From NCBI RefSeq assembly GCF_900460955.1, contig NZ_UFUW01000001.1, positions 496,001-560,000 of the forward strand: DNA of 64,000 bases, read 5' to 3'. Below, in pieces: positions 1 through 7,427 of this stretch. The stretch is from Cardiobacterium valvarum (GTDB taxonomy: Bacteria; Pseudomonadota; Gammaproteobacteria; Cardiobacteriales; Cardiobacteriaceae). A program made the position numbers and the translations under genes. The notes beneath the pieces were generated by a model. It saw only the letters and a program-made list of their open reading frames with translations, did not search any database and had not been told where the DNA came from. Numbering within the stretch: position 1 is the first letter of the stretch; each line of letters opens with the position of its first letter.

Positions 1-109
1 GCACCGTTATGAAAACGCCGCTATTTGCGCCCCCATCGCGCATCGCTGATAATCGCTTGGGGCATTTAGCAGCAGCCCCGCTCATTCCATCACAAAGGAG
101 AACCCAGCC

Positions 110-1159
110 ATGACCGAAATTGTCAAAGCCTACGCCGCCCAATCTGCCACCAGCCCGCTCACCCCCTTCACCTTTGCATACCGCACGCCGCGCGCTGATG
201 ATGTCGTTATTGACATCCTCTACACCGGCGTCTGCCACAGCGACCTGCACACCGCCCGCAACGACTGGGGTGGCACGATATACCCCGTGGTGCCGGGTCA
301 TGAAATCGTCGGCCGTGTGCGCAGCGTCGGTGCGAGCGTCAGCAAATACAAAGCGGGCGACCTTGTCGGTGTCGGCTGCCTCGTCGATTCCTGCCGTCAC
401 TGCGAACCCTGCAAACACGACCTCGAACAATACTGCGAAAACGGCTTCGTCGGTACCTACAACGGCATCGACAAACACGACGGCCAGCCCACCTACGGCG
501 GCTACGCCAAAACCATCACCGTCAGCGACGCCTTCGTGCTGAAAGTGCCGGAAAATCTCGATATCAAAGCCGTGCCGCCCATTCTCTGCGCCGGCATCAC
601 CACCTGGTCGCCGCTGCGCCACTGGCACGTCGGCAAAGGCAGCAAAGTTGCGGTCATCGGCCTCGGCGGCCTCGGCCATATGGCAATCAAACTCGCGCAC
701 GCCCTCGGTGCGGAAGTGTCTCTCTTCTCGCGCAGCCCCGGCAAAGCGGCGGATGCCAAACGCCTCGGCGCGCACAACGTGGTGATTTCCACCAATGCCG
801 CGCAGATGCAAAGCGTGGCGAACCAGTTCGAGCTCATCATCGACACCGTGCCTTACGCGCACGACGTCAACCCCTACATCCCGACGCTGAAACTCGACGG
901 CACGCTGGTGTACGTCGGCCTGCTGGGCGAAGTCACCCCGCCGCTGAATACTGTGCCGATGATCCTTGGTCGCCGCACGGTCGCCGGTTCTGTCATCGGC
1001 GGCATCAAAGAGACCCAGGAGCTGCTGGATTTCTGCGGCGAGCACAACATCACCGCCGACGTGGAAATGATCAATATGGCCGACATCAACGCCGCCTATG
1101 AGCGGATGCTGAAAAGTGACGTCAAATACCGTTTCGTTATCGACATTGCCACGCTGTAA
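110..1159 (+). CDS. Zinc-dependent NAD(P) alcohol dehydrogenase, YahK/CAD type
   Basis: A 349-residue medium-chain dehydrogenase that should interconvert aldehydes and alcohols in the cytosol with NADP(H). The catalytic zinc ligands are visible as C42 (GVCHSD) and H64-E65 (PGHE). The structural zinc site is C95, C98, C101 and C109. The Rossmann motif GLGGLGHMA lies near residue 185. Length and motif order match the cinnamyl-alcohol-dehydrogenase/YahK branch of the family. The ATG follows a clear AAAGGAGAA ribosome site. The gene stands alone, with a terminator about 20 bases after its stop. The substrate cannot be told from the sequence. Confidence 0.9.
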   Translation: MTEIVKAYAAQSATSPLTPFTFAYRTPRADDVVIDILYTGVCHSDLHTARNDWGGTIYPVVPGHEIVGRVRSVGASVSKYKAGDLVGVGCLVDSCRHCEPCKHDLEQYCENGFVGTYNGIDKHDGQPTYGGYAKTITVSDAFVLKVPENLDIKAVPPILCAGITTWSPLRHWHVGKGSKVAVIGLGGLGHMAIKLAHALGAEVSLFSRSPGKAADAKRLGAHNVVISTNAAQMQSVANQFELIIDTVPYAHDVNPYIPTLKLDGTLVYVGLLGEVTPPLNTVPMILGRRTVAGSVIGGIKETQELLDFCGEHNITADVEMINMADINAAYERMLKSDVKYRFVIDIATL

Positions 1160-1180
1160 AGCGTTTTGCCCCTACGGGGG

Positions 1181-1203
1181 AAGCCCGCGCAAGCGGGCTT
1201 TTT
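1181..1203 (+). terminator. Rho-independent terminator after the alcohol dehydrogenase
   Basis: An 8-bp perfect stem AAGCCCGC/GCGGGCTT with a GCAA tetraloop is followed by a short T run. It ends the dehydrogenase transcript. The converging glnD gene has no T run on its own side here. Confidence 0.8.
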
Positions 1204-1212
1204 AGTAAACGG

Positions 1213-1398
1213 GAAGCCACCAAGCGGGATAAATGCTGAGTCTGTAGGCGGCCGCCAAGCGGCGTAAATGTTGGGCTTGTGAGTGGTCGCCAAGCGGGAT
1301 AAACGCTGGGTTTTCGGGCGGCTGCCAAGCGGCGTATTTGCTGGGCCCGCCAAGCGGCGTAAATGCTGGGCTTGTGAGTGGCCGCCAAGCGGGGAGTT
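1213..1398. repeat. Tandem array of six CAAGCGG-core repeats
   Basis: Six copies of a unit whose core is CAAGCGG start at 1221, 1256, 1291, 1326, 1351 and 1386. The spacings are therefore 35, 35, 35, 25 and 35 bases. Units alternate between GCGGGATAAA and GCGGCGTAAA after the core, then continue as TGCTGGG and GCTTGTGAGTGG. The core can fold as a tiny hairpin (GCCGC-CAA-GCGGC). The array fills the gap between the converging dehydrogenase and glnD genes. Related single or paired copies occur elsewhere in the window. Confidence 0.85.
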
Positions 1399-1411
1399 AC
1401 GGGGTCTGGCG

Positions 1412-3994
1412 CTATTGCAGCGCCTGCATGAGGTCTTGTTGCAGGGCGGCGATGGTGGCGGGGTCGGTCAGCGGGCGGTGTTCGCTGTCGGTGAGGTGGA
1501 AGGTGTCTTCGACTTTTTCGCCGTAGGTGCCGATTTTGGCGTGGCTGATGTGGATGTGGTGCGCGAGCAGGATGCGGCTGATGTGTGAGAGCAGGCCGTG
1601 CCGGTCTTTGCAGGTGAGTTCGAGGGTGGTGCGCCCGTGGTCGGGGTCGTGGGTGATGTTGACGTGGGCGGGCACGGTCATGTGGCGGTAGGCGGGTTTG
1701 GGCAGGCGCGCACCGAGTGGCGGTGGCGGGCGGTCGTCCGCGATGTGGTGTTCGAGGTCGGCGGCAAGGCCGGGCGCGGGCGGCGGGGTGTCGTCCAGGG
1801 TGTATTGCTGGATGGTGAGGCGGTGGTCGTGGGTGCTGTACAGGCGCGCTTCGTGGATGTTGTGGTTGTGTTTTTCGAGGTAGTGGGTCACGCGGGCGAA
1901 GAGGATGTCCGCCGGATGCGGGCTGCTGATGGTGAGGCGCGGCGGGTAGCCGGCGCTCAGGCTGACGGCGTGGGCGTCGCCATGCGCGAGCAGGTGTTCG
2001 GTTTTGGCGGCGATGTGTTCGGCGCTTTCGCCGAGGTAGTAGGCGTCCGGCAGGTTGGCCCACAGCGCGTCAATGGCGGCAGGATGGGCGTTTTTGATGA
2101 GGGTTTTGGCGCGTTCGCGTTCGGCCCGGTGACGGGTGTGCAGGCTGTGTTCCTGGTGTTCGAGCAGGTGGCGGGTCTGGCGGTAGAGGTTGTGGATGAG
2201 GCTGGCGCGCCAGTTGTTCCAGAGGTTGCGGTTGGTGGCGCGGATGTCGGCGATGGTGAGCAGGTAGAGGTAGTCGAGGTAGTCGCGCTGCGGGAAGCGG
2301 GCGGCGTATTCGGCGATGGTGGCCGGGTCGGCGAGGTCTTTTTTTTGTGCGGTGTGGCTGTGGTCGAGGTGGTGTTTGACGAGGTAGACGAGAAGATCGC
2401 GTTCGGCCGGGCTGATGGCGTCGTTTTCGCGGGCGTAGAGGTCGGCGATTTGTGCGCCGATGTCGCTGTGGTCGCCGTCGTAGCCTTTGCCGATGTCGTG
2501 GAAGAGGGCGGCGAGGTAGAGGATGGCAGGGTGTTTGAGGCGGCGCAGGGTGTCGGCGGCTTCGGGGTAGGCGGGGTCGGGGCGGACGAGCTGGTCGAGG
2601 GTGTTGATGAGGTTGAGGGTGTGCTGGTCCACGGTGTGCTGGTGGAAGAGGTCGTATTGCATGCGGCCGGTGATGTAGGCGAAGGCGGGGATGTAGCGGT
2701 AGAGCAGGCCGTATTGGTGGATGCGTTTGAGTTGGGGGTAGACGTTGCCGGGCTGGGCGAGCAGGGCGAGGAAGCGGCGGCGGTCGTCGGCGTCACGGCG
2801 GGTGGCGATGTCGGTGAGGCGGTCGCGCGAGCGGCGGATTTGCCGGACGAGGTCGGGGTGCAGGTCGCTGATGGTGGGGTTTTGTTGCAGGTAGTGGAAG
2901 ATGTCCCACAGTTGGTGCGGTTTGTTGTTGAGGTTTTCGGGGTGGCGCAGGATGAGTTTGTTGTTTTTGGCGGCGTAGTCGGCGTTTAGCGGGATGGCGG
3001 GCTGTGGTGGCTGGTGGTCGGCTTCGATGAGGCTGACGACGCGCTGGTTGATGCGGCGGATGCGCATGGTGTGGCGGTAGTAGTGCTGCATGAGTTGTTC
3101 GATGGCCGGGTAGTTGCGCTGGTCGTGGTAGGCGAAGGCCGCCGCGAGGTGTTGTTGCTGGCCGAAGTCGAGGGTGTTTTTGCGGTGCGCACCGTTGCTG
3201 TTGTGCAGGGCGAAGCGGATGCGCCAGAGGCTGTCGCGGCTTTCGTCCAGCGCGGCGGCTTCGTTGGCGGTGAGCAGGTTTTTGGCGATGAGGGTGGTGT
3301 AGCTGTGGTCGTGGTAGCAATAGGCGCTGAGCCAGCGGATCATGTGTAGGTCACGCAGGCCGCCGCTGCCGTTTTTGAGGTCGGGTTCGAGCTGGCCGTG
3401 TTGTTCTTCTTTGTGGTCGCGCGCGCGTTGTTCTTGTTGTTTGGCGCGGATGTAGGCGGTGCGGGCGATGAGCGGCGGGCGGGCGGGGTCGATGGGGTGC
3501 GGTGTGCCGGCAAGCTGGCGATTTTCGAGCAGGGCGGTGAGCAGGTCGGTATCGGCGGTGGCGGCGGTGTTGAGGTCGTGGTCGTGGTGGACGTGCTGGG
3601 AGATGTCGAGGCCGAGTTGCCAGAGGTGGGCGATGCAGGCTTCGATTTGCGCGTGATCGGCGGCGGTGCTGTCATCCGGCGCGAGGATGAGGATGTCGGT
3701 GTCGGAAGCGGGAAAGTGTTCGCCCCGGCCATAGCCGCCGATGGCGTAGAGGCGGATGGCGGGGTTGGTGATGGTTTGTTGGTAGAGGGCGGTGAGGATG
3801 TGATCGATTTGTGCGGTGTAGTGGGTGACGAGGCGGTGCACGTCGTAGTCGCGGCCTTTGATGTGCGCGGCGAGGGCGGGGCGCAGGCCGCGCAGGTAGT
3901 CGCGCGCGCGGCGGGCTTCGGTGTCGGGCGGGGCGGGCGGTTCTGCCGGTTGCCAGCAGGGCGGCAGGGTCAGGGTTTGTCGGGGGGCAGCCAT
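1412..3994 (-). CDS. glnD: [Protein-PII] uridylyltransferase / uridylyl-removing enzyme
   Basis: GlnD senses glutamine and adds or removes UMP on the PII proteins that control nitrogen assimilation. At 860 residues it is slightly shorter than the E. coli enzyme. The nucleotidyltransferase motif GGYGRGE is at residues 86-92, followed by the metal aspartates D98 and D100. An HD domain for the removing activity shows HDIGKGYDGDHS near residue 500. Two C-terminal ACT domains lie at about 688-740 and 790-850. Its ATG lies inside the 3' end of the preceding unknown gene (25-base overlap). It is therefore the third gene of a map-unknown-glnD operon. E. coli also places map beside glnD. Confidence 0.97.
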   Translation of the reverse strand: MAAPRQTLTLPPCWQPAEPPAPPDTEARRARDYLRGLRPALAAHIKGRDYDVHRLVTHYTAQIDHILTALYQQTITNPAIRLYAIGGYGRGEHFPASDTDILILAPDDSTAADHAQIEACIAHLWQLGLDISQHVHHDHDLNTAATADTDLLTALLENRQLAGTPHPIDPARPPLIARTAYIRAKQQEQRARDHKEEQHGQLEPDLKNGSGGLRDLHMIRWLSAYCYHDHSYTTLIAKNLLTANEAAALDESRDSLWRIRFALHNSNGAHRKNTLDFGQQQHLAAAFAYHDQRNYPAIEQLMQHYYRHTMRIRRINQRVVSLIEADHQPPQPAIPLNADYAAKNNKLILRHPENLNNKPHQLWDIFHYLQQNPTISDLHPDLVRQIRRSRDRLTDIATRRDADDRRRFLALLAQPGNVYPQLKRIHQYGLLYRYIPAFAYITGRMQYDLFHQHTVDQHTLNLINTLDQLVRPDPAYPEAADTLRRLKHPAILYLAALFHDIGKGYDGDHSDIGAQIADLYARENDAISPAERDLLVYLVKHHLDHSHTAQKKDLADPATIAEYAARFPQRDYLDYLYLLTIADIRATNRNLWNNWRASLIHNLYRQTRHLLEHQEHSLHTRHRAERERAKTLIKNAHPAAIDALWANLPDAYYLGESAEHIAAKTEHLLAHGDAHAVSLSAGYPPRLTISSPHPADILFARVTHYLEKHNHNIHEARLYSTHDHRLTIQQYTLDDTPPPAPGLAADLEHHIADDRPPPPLGARLPKPAYRHMTVPAHVNITHDPDHGRTTLELTCKDRHGLLSHISRILLAHHIHISHAKIGTYGEKVEDTFHLTDSEHRPLTDPATIAALQQDLMQALQ

Positions 3995-4452
3995 TGTTGC
4001 AGGCGGCGGAAGGCGGCGTTGATGGCGGGGTGGGTGAGCCAGTGCGCGTCGTCGGGCGGGTCGCCGCTGATGTTGAGGTCGGCCTGGGCCATGTACTGGT
4101 CTGCGCAGGCGGCAGCCTCAAAGCGGTGGTCGCTTGCCGGGTCATGGATGTTGTACCAGTGTTCGAGGGCGTTGTGGAAGGCGAGGATGTTGCCGTCCGG
4201 CACTCCTCCTTCTTCGGCCAGTGCGTTCAGGGCATCGCCGATGCAGGCGGGCCGCCAGTTGCCTTCGCTGATTTCTTCGTAAAGGGCACGCAGGTGCGGG
4301 CGCAGGTAGGGGTCTTCCGTGGCAAAAGTCGGGTCAGGCAGGACGGCAGCAAGCGCGCGGGCAACGCGGCGGGCGAAGGTGGCGCTTTGCTGGCGGGTAT
4401 AGCGGGCGAGGCGCGCGTTGAGGTAGGCGGTGTAGTCGTCGTAGGTCTGCAT
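3970..4452 (-). CDS. Hypothetical protein between map and glnD
   Basis: I do not recognise this 160-residue protein. The start chosen is the ATG at 4452 (MQTYDDYTAYLNARL), two bases past the map stop. Upstream in-frame codons would run back into map. The product looks soluble and mainly helical. It has no signal peptide or membrane segment, and is rich in Ala and Arg at the N-terminus and in Asp/Pro/Trp near the C-terminus. It overlaps glnD by 25 bases and is spaced 2 bases from map, so the three genes are probably co-translated. A role linked to nitrogen sensing or N-terminal processing would be speculation from context only. Confidence 0.75.
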   Translation of the reverse strand: MQTYDDYTAYLNARLARYTRQQSATFARRVARALAAVLPDPTFATEDPYLRPHLRALYEEISEGNWRPACIGDALNALAEEGGVPDGNILAFHNALEHWYNIHDPASDHRFEAAACADQYMAQADLNISGDPPDDAHWLTHPAINAAFRRLQQWLPPDKP

Positions 4453-4454
4453 GG

Positions 4455-5267
4455 TCAGTGGGCGGGTGGGATGGTGCCGGTGGGGCTGACGCCGCGCGCA
4501 CGTTCGGCAGCGCTCAGGGTGAAGATTTCGTAGCCGTCGGCAGTCACGGCCAGGGTGTGTTCCCATTGTGCCGACAGCGAGCGGTCGCGGGTGACAACGG
4601 TCCAGCCGTCACTGAGGATTTTCAGGTCGCGTTTGCCGGCGTTGATCATCGGCTCGATGGTGAAGGTCATGCCCGCTTCGAGGACGACACCTTTGCCCGG
4701 CTGGCCAAAATGCAGGACTTGCGGGTCTTCGTGGAAGCCGCGCCCGATGCCGTGTCCGCAGAATTCGCGTACGACGCTGAAACGTTCGTTCTCGGCGAAT
4801 TGCTGGATGGCGTGGCCGATGTCGCCGAGGGTTGCGCCGGGGCGGACGCAGCGGATGCCGCGCCACATGGCTTCGTAGGTGATGTCCACTAGGCGCTGGG
4901 CGAGGACGCCGGTCTCACCGACGAGGAAGGTGCGGTTGGTGTCGCCGTGCCAGCCGTCTTTGATGACGGTAACGTCAATATTGACGATGTCGCCGTTTTT
5001 CAGGGTCTTGTCGGACGGGATGCCGTGGCAAATGACGTGGTTGACCGAAATGCAGGTGGATGCGGGAAACGGCGGGCTGCCGTAGTTGAGGCAGGCGGGG
5101 ATGGTGTGCTGCTCGTTGACCATGTAATCGTGGCAGCGGCGGTCAAGTTCGGCGGTGGTGACACCGGAGACGACGTAAGGCTCGATCATGTCGAGGACAT
5201 CGGCGGCAAGGCGTCCCGCGACACGCATTTTTTCCAAATCCGCGTCGCTTTTCAGGGAGATGGTCAT
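4455..5267 (-). CDS. map: Type I methionine aminopeptidase
   Basis: Removes the initiator methionine from nascent proteins. The 270-residue product has the five metal ligands of the family: two Asp in NIDVTVIKDGWHGD, His in GHGIGRGFHEDP, Glu in TIEPMI and Glu in QWEHTLAV. The ATG at 5267 (MTISLKSD) is preferred over an in-frame start 20 codons upstream because E. coli Map begins at the equivalent place and the upstream part has no family similarity. It is divergent from rpsB, as in E. coli. It leads the map-unknown-glnD operon. Confidence 0.95.
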   Translation of the reverse strand: MTISLKSDADLEKMRVAGRLAADVLDMIEPYVVSGVTTAELDRRCHDYMVNEQHTIPACLNYGSPPFPASTCISVNHVICHGIPSDKTLKNGDIVNIDVTVIKDGWHGDTNRTFLVGETGVLAQRLVDITYEAMWRGIRCVRPGATLGDIGHAIQQFAENERFSVVREFCGHGIGRGFHEDPQVLHFGQPGKGVVLEAGMTFTIEPMINAGKRDLKILSDGWTVVTRDRSLSAQWEHTLAVTADGYEIFTLSAAERARGVSPTGTIPPAH

Positions 5268-5299
5268 GGAATTTTCTGTTTGGTAATCAAGAGCGGCTA

Positions 5300-5310
5300 T
5301 GGTATAAAGC
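5300..5310 (+). promoter_or_regulatory. Candidate extended -10 promoter for rpsB-tsf
   Basis: TGGTATAAA gives a TATAAA -10 hexamer (5303-5308) with an upstream TG, so it is an extended -10. It is followed at once by a GC-only stretch GCGCGCGCC, the kind of discriminator seen at stringently controlled ribosomal promoters. No good -35 is visible. It lies in the map/rpsB divergent gap. Confidence 0.55.
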
Positions 5311-5337
5311 GCGCGCCTTTCTGGCAACTAAAACACA

Positions 5338-5422
5338 CAAACGCGGTAGTTGACGCCCCGGGTGCCTTACGGTTGGGGTGGTCACGCGTTTGGAGGCTTA
5401 ACCCTTTAAAAATGGAGAATCA
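5338..5422 (+). promoter_or_regulatory. Structured 5' leader of rpsB (possible S2 autoregulation site)
   Basis: CAAACGCG at 5338-5345 pairs perfectly with CGCGTTTG at 5385-5392. Inside, GAC.CCCC faces GGGG..GTC, giving a two-part folded leader. It ends just before GGAGGCTTAACC and the rpsB ribosome site. Gammaproteobacterial rpsB leaders are known to bind S2 for feedback control. That this leader does so is inferred from position and foldability, not from a computed alignment. Confidence 0.5.
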
Positions 5423-5424
5423 AA

Positions 5425-6207
5425 TTGAGTAAAGTCAGTATGCGCGAGCTGTTTGAGGCAGGCGCGCACTTTGGACACCGCACCCGCTTCTGGAACCCGA
5501 AAATGGCACCGTATATCTACGGCAAACGGGGCGATATTCACATCATCAACCTCGAAAAGACCGTGCCGATGCTCAACGACGCGCTGAACTTTGTCGGCAC
5601 CGTCGTTGCCAGCGGCGGCACCGTCATGTTCGTCGGCACCAAACGCAGCGCCTCCGAAGCTGTTGGCACTGCTGCCGCCCGTTGCGGAATGCCGTACGTC
5701 AACTTCCGCTGGCTCGGCGGGATGATGACCAACTTCAAAACCATCCGCCAGTCCATCAACCGCCTCGAAGCCATTGAACGCATGGCCGAAGACGGCACCT
5801 TCCAGAAACTGGTGAAAAAAGAAGTCATCGTACTTGGCCGCGAACGCGACAAACTCGCCCGCTCACTCACCGGCATCCGCCATATGCGCCGCCTGCCTGA
5901 CGTCCTCTTCATCATTGACGTAGGCCATGAACACATCGCCGTCCAGGAAGCGAGAAAACTCGGCATCCCGGTCGTCGGCGTCGTTGATACCAACAACCTG
6001 CTGGAAGGCGTTGATTACATCATCCCGGGTAACGATGACTCCGTCCGCGCCATCAACCTCTACGTCAACGCCGTTGCCGACACCATTCAGGAAGCCAAGG
6101 CATCCGTCACTACCGGCGGTGGAGAAAACGCTGAAAAGGCGCTGGAAGAAGCCGTCGTCGTGGCTGAAGAGACCGTCATTGTCGAAGAAACCCCGGCTGC
6201 CGAATAA
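5425..6207 (+). CDS. rpsB: 30S ribosomal protein S2
   Basis: A 260-residue S2 protein of the small ribosomal subunit. The family signature is clear: GAHFGHRTRFWNPKMAPYIYG near the N-terminus, then VNFRWLGGMMTNF and VVGVVDTNN. The start is a TTG at 5425 with GGAGA six bases upstream. It gives MSKVSMRELFEAG, which lines up with MATVSMRDM of E. coli S2. An ATG at 5440 would drop five conserved residues and lacks its own ribosome site. The C-terminus is an acidic Glu/Val-rich tail. tsf follows 82 bases downstream. Confidence 0.97.
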   Translation: MSKVSMRELFEAGAHFGHRTRFWNPKMAPYIYGKRGDIHIINLEKTVPMLNDALNFVGTVVASGGTVMFVGTKRSASEAVGTAAARCGMPYVNFRWLGGMMTNFKTIRQSINRLEAIERMAEDGTFQKLVKKEVIVLGRERDKLARSLTGIRHMRRLPDVLFIIDVGHEHIAVQEARKLGIPVVGVVDTNNLLEGVDYIIPGNDDSVRAINLYVNAVADTIQEAKASVTTGGGENAEKALEEAVVVAEETVIVEETPAAE

Positions 6208-6244
6208 AACGCGCCATTTCTTCAATCCCAATCTGTGAATAAAA

Positions 6245-6268
6245 GGCTGCGGCATAACAACCGCAGCC
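6245..6268 (+). terminator. Intercistronic hairpin between rpsB and tsf
   Basis: Perfect 8-bp stem GGCTGCGG/CCGCAGCC with an 8-base loop and no T run, so probably an attenuator or mRNA-stability hairpin rather than a full terminator. rpsB-tsf intergenic hairpins are also known in E. coli. Confidence 0.6.
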
Positions 6269-6289
6269 GTCCCTGTTTCAGGAGTACCC

Positions 6290-7174
6290 ATGTCAGAAAT
6301 ATCCGCCAAACTGGTCAAAGAACTGCGCGAACGCACTGGCGCAGGCATGATGGAATGCAAAAAAGCCCTCGTCGAAATGAAGGGCGACATTGAGGCTGCC
6401 ATTGAACACATGCGCAAAACCGGCCTCGCCAAAGCCGACAAAAAAGCGGGCCGCGTCGCCGCCGAAGGCGTGCTGGTCGTATCCGCCAGCGATGACAACA
6501 AACACGTCACCATCCTCGAAGCCAACTGCGAAACCGACTTTGTTGCCATGGGCGACGAATTCCGCAGCTTCGCCGAACGCCTTGCCGACATCGCCCGCAG
6601 CCAAAACCTCGCCGGTGTGGATGCGCTGAATGCCGCCGAATTTGCCCCGGGCGTCACTGCTGACGAACGCCGCCGCGAGCTTGTCGCCAAAATCGGCGAA
6701 AACATGAACATCCGCCGCTTTGAAACCTACAACGCCGGCAACGGTGTGGTCGGCTCCTACCTGCACGGCAAAAAAATCGGCGTACTGGTGGAAATCAGCA
6801 CTGGTGACCTCGAACTCGCCAAAGACATTGCCATGCACATTGCTGCCAGCAACCCTCTTGCCCTTGATGCCGCCTCTTTGTCACCGGAATTCATCGCCAA
6901 AGAGCGTGAAATCGCCCAGGCTAAAGCCGAACAAAGCGGCAAACCGGCCAACATCATCGAAAAAATGGTCGAAGGTGCGATGAAAAAACTGTTCAGCGAA
7001 GTGACCCTGAAAGGGCAGAGCTTCGTCAAGAACGGCGACATCACCGTTGAACAACTGCTGAAAGAAAAAGGCGCGGAAGTCGTGCGTTTCACCCGCTACG
7101 AGTTGGGCGAAGGCATCGAGAAAGAAGAGTCTGATTTCGTCGCCGAAGTCATGGCACAGGCAAAAGGCGTATAA
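6290..7174 (+). CDS. tsf: Elongation factor Ts
   Basis: Nucleotide exchange factor for EF-Tu. The 294-residue protein starts at an ATG after AGGAGTACCC and carries the family signature [16 protein letters not shown] at the N-terminus. The conserved core NCETDFVA and the C-terminal segment [20 protein letters not shown] are also present. In most bacteria pyrH and frr follow immediately. Here a terminator and a 5.2-kb unrelated gene intervene. Confidence 0.97.
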   Translation: MSEISAKLVKELRERTGAGMMECKKALVEMKGDIEAAIEHMRKTGLAKADKKAGRVAAEGVLVVSASDDNKHVTILEANCETDFVAMGDEFRSFAERLADIARSQNLAGVDALNAAEFAPGVTADERRRELVAKIGENMNIRRFETYNAGNGVVGSYLHGKKIGVLVEISTGDLELAKDIAMHIAASNPLALDAASLSPEFIAKEREIAQAKAEQSGKPANIIEKMVEGAMKKLFSEVTLKGQSFVKNGDITVEQLLKEKGAEVVRFTRYELGEGIEKEESDFVAEVMAQAKGV

Positions 7175-7195
7175 ATTCGCCCAGCACTGTCTGCA

Positions 7196-7223
7196 AAACC
7201 GCCGCTCGTCGGCGGTTTTTTTA
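7196..7223 (+). terminator. Rho-independent terminator after tsf
   Basis: Stem AAACCGCCG/CGGCGGTTT with a 5-base loop and a run of seven T, ending the rpsB-tsf transcript. Confidence 0.9.
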
Positions 7224-7282
7224 TACCCAAGGCTACCGCTCCAACCGCCGAAAAAGCAGGAAGTTCCGGTGGGCACAGATGT

Positions 7283-7306
7283 TTTTACCGCTTTGAGACG
7301 GTAAAA
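7283..7306 (+). promoter_or_regulatory. Inverted repeat upstream of the helicase-nuclease gene
   Basis: TTTTACCG (7283-7290) and CGGTAAAA (7299-7306) form a perfect 8-base inverted repeat around 8 bases. It sits about 120 bases before the helicase start in AT-rich DNA. It could be an operator or a small terminator. Nothing decides between these. Confidence 0.35.
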
Positions 7307-7427
7307 TAATTACAGAAAAGTTAAATATTTGGTGAAAAATCCCCTTCTTCCGCGCTGGAAATCGCGCTTGTATGAAGATGAGAGAGAACCGTAAACAACC
7401 AACAAAAAAGAAACGTGAGAAACAGGA

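Noticed and set aside
1213-1398. CRISPR array
   Set aside because: The units are contiguous 25- or 35-base repeats with no unique spacers, and no cas gene is nearby.
1598-2989. A 463-codon plus-strand frame opposite glnD
   Set aside because: Val/Gly/Asp-rich shadow of a clearly real minus-strand gene.
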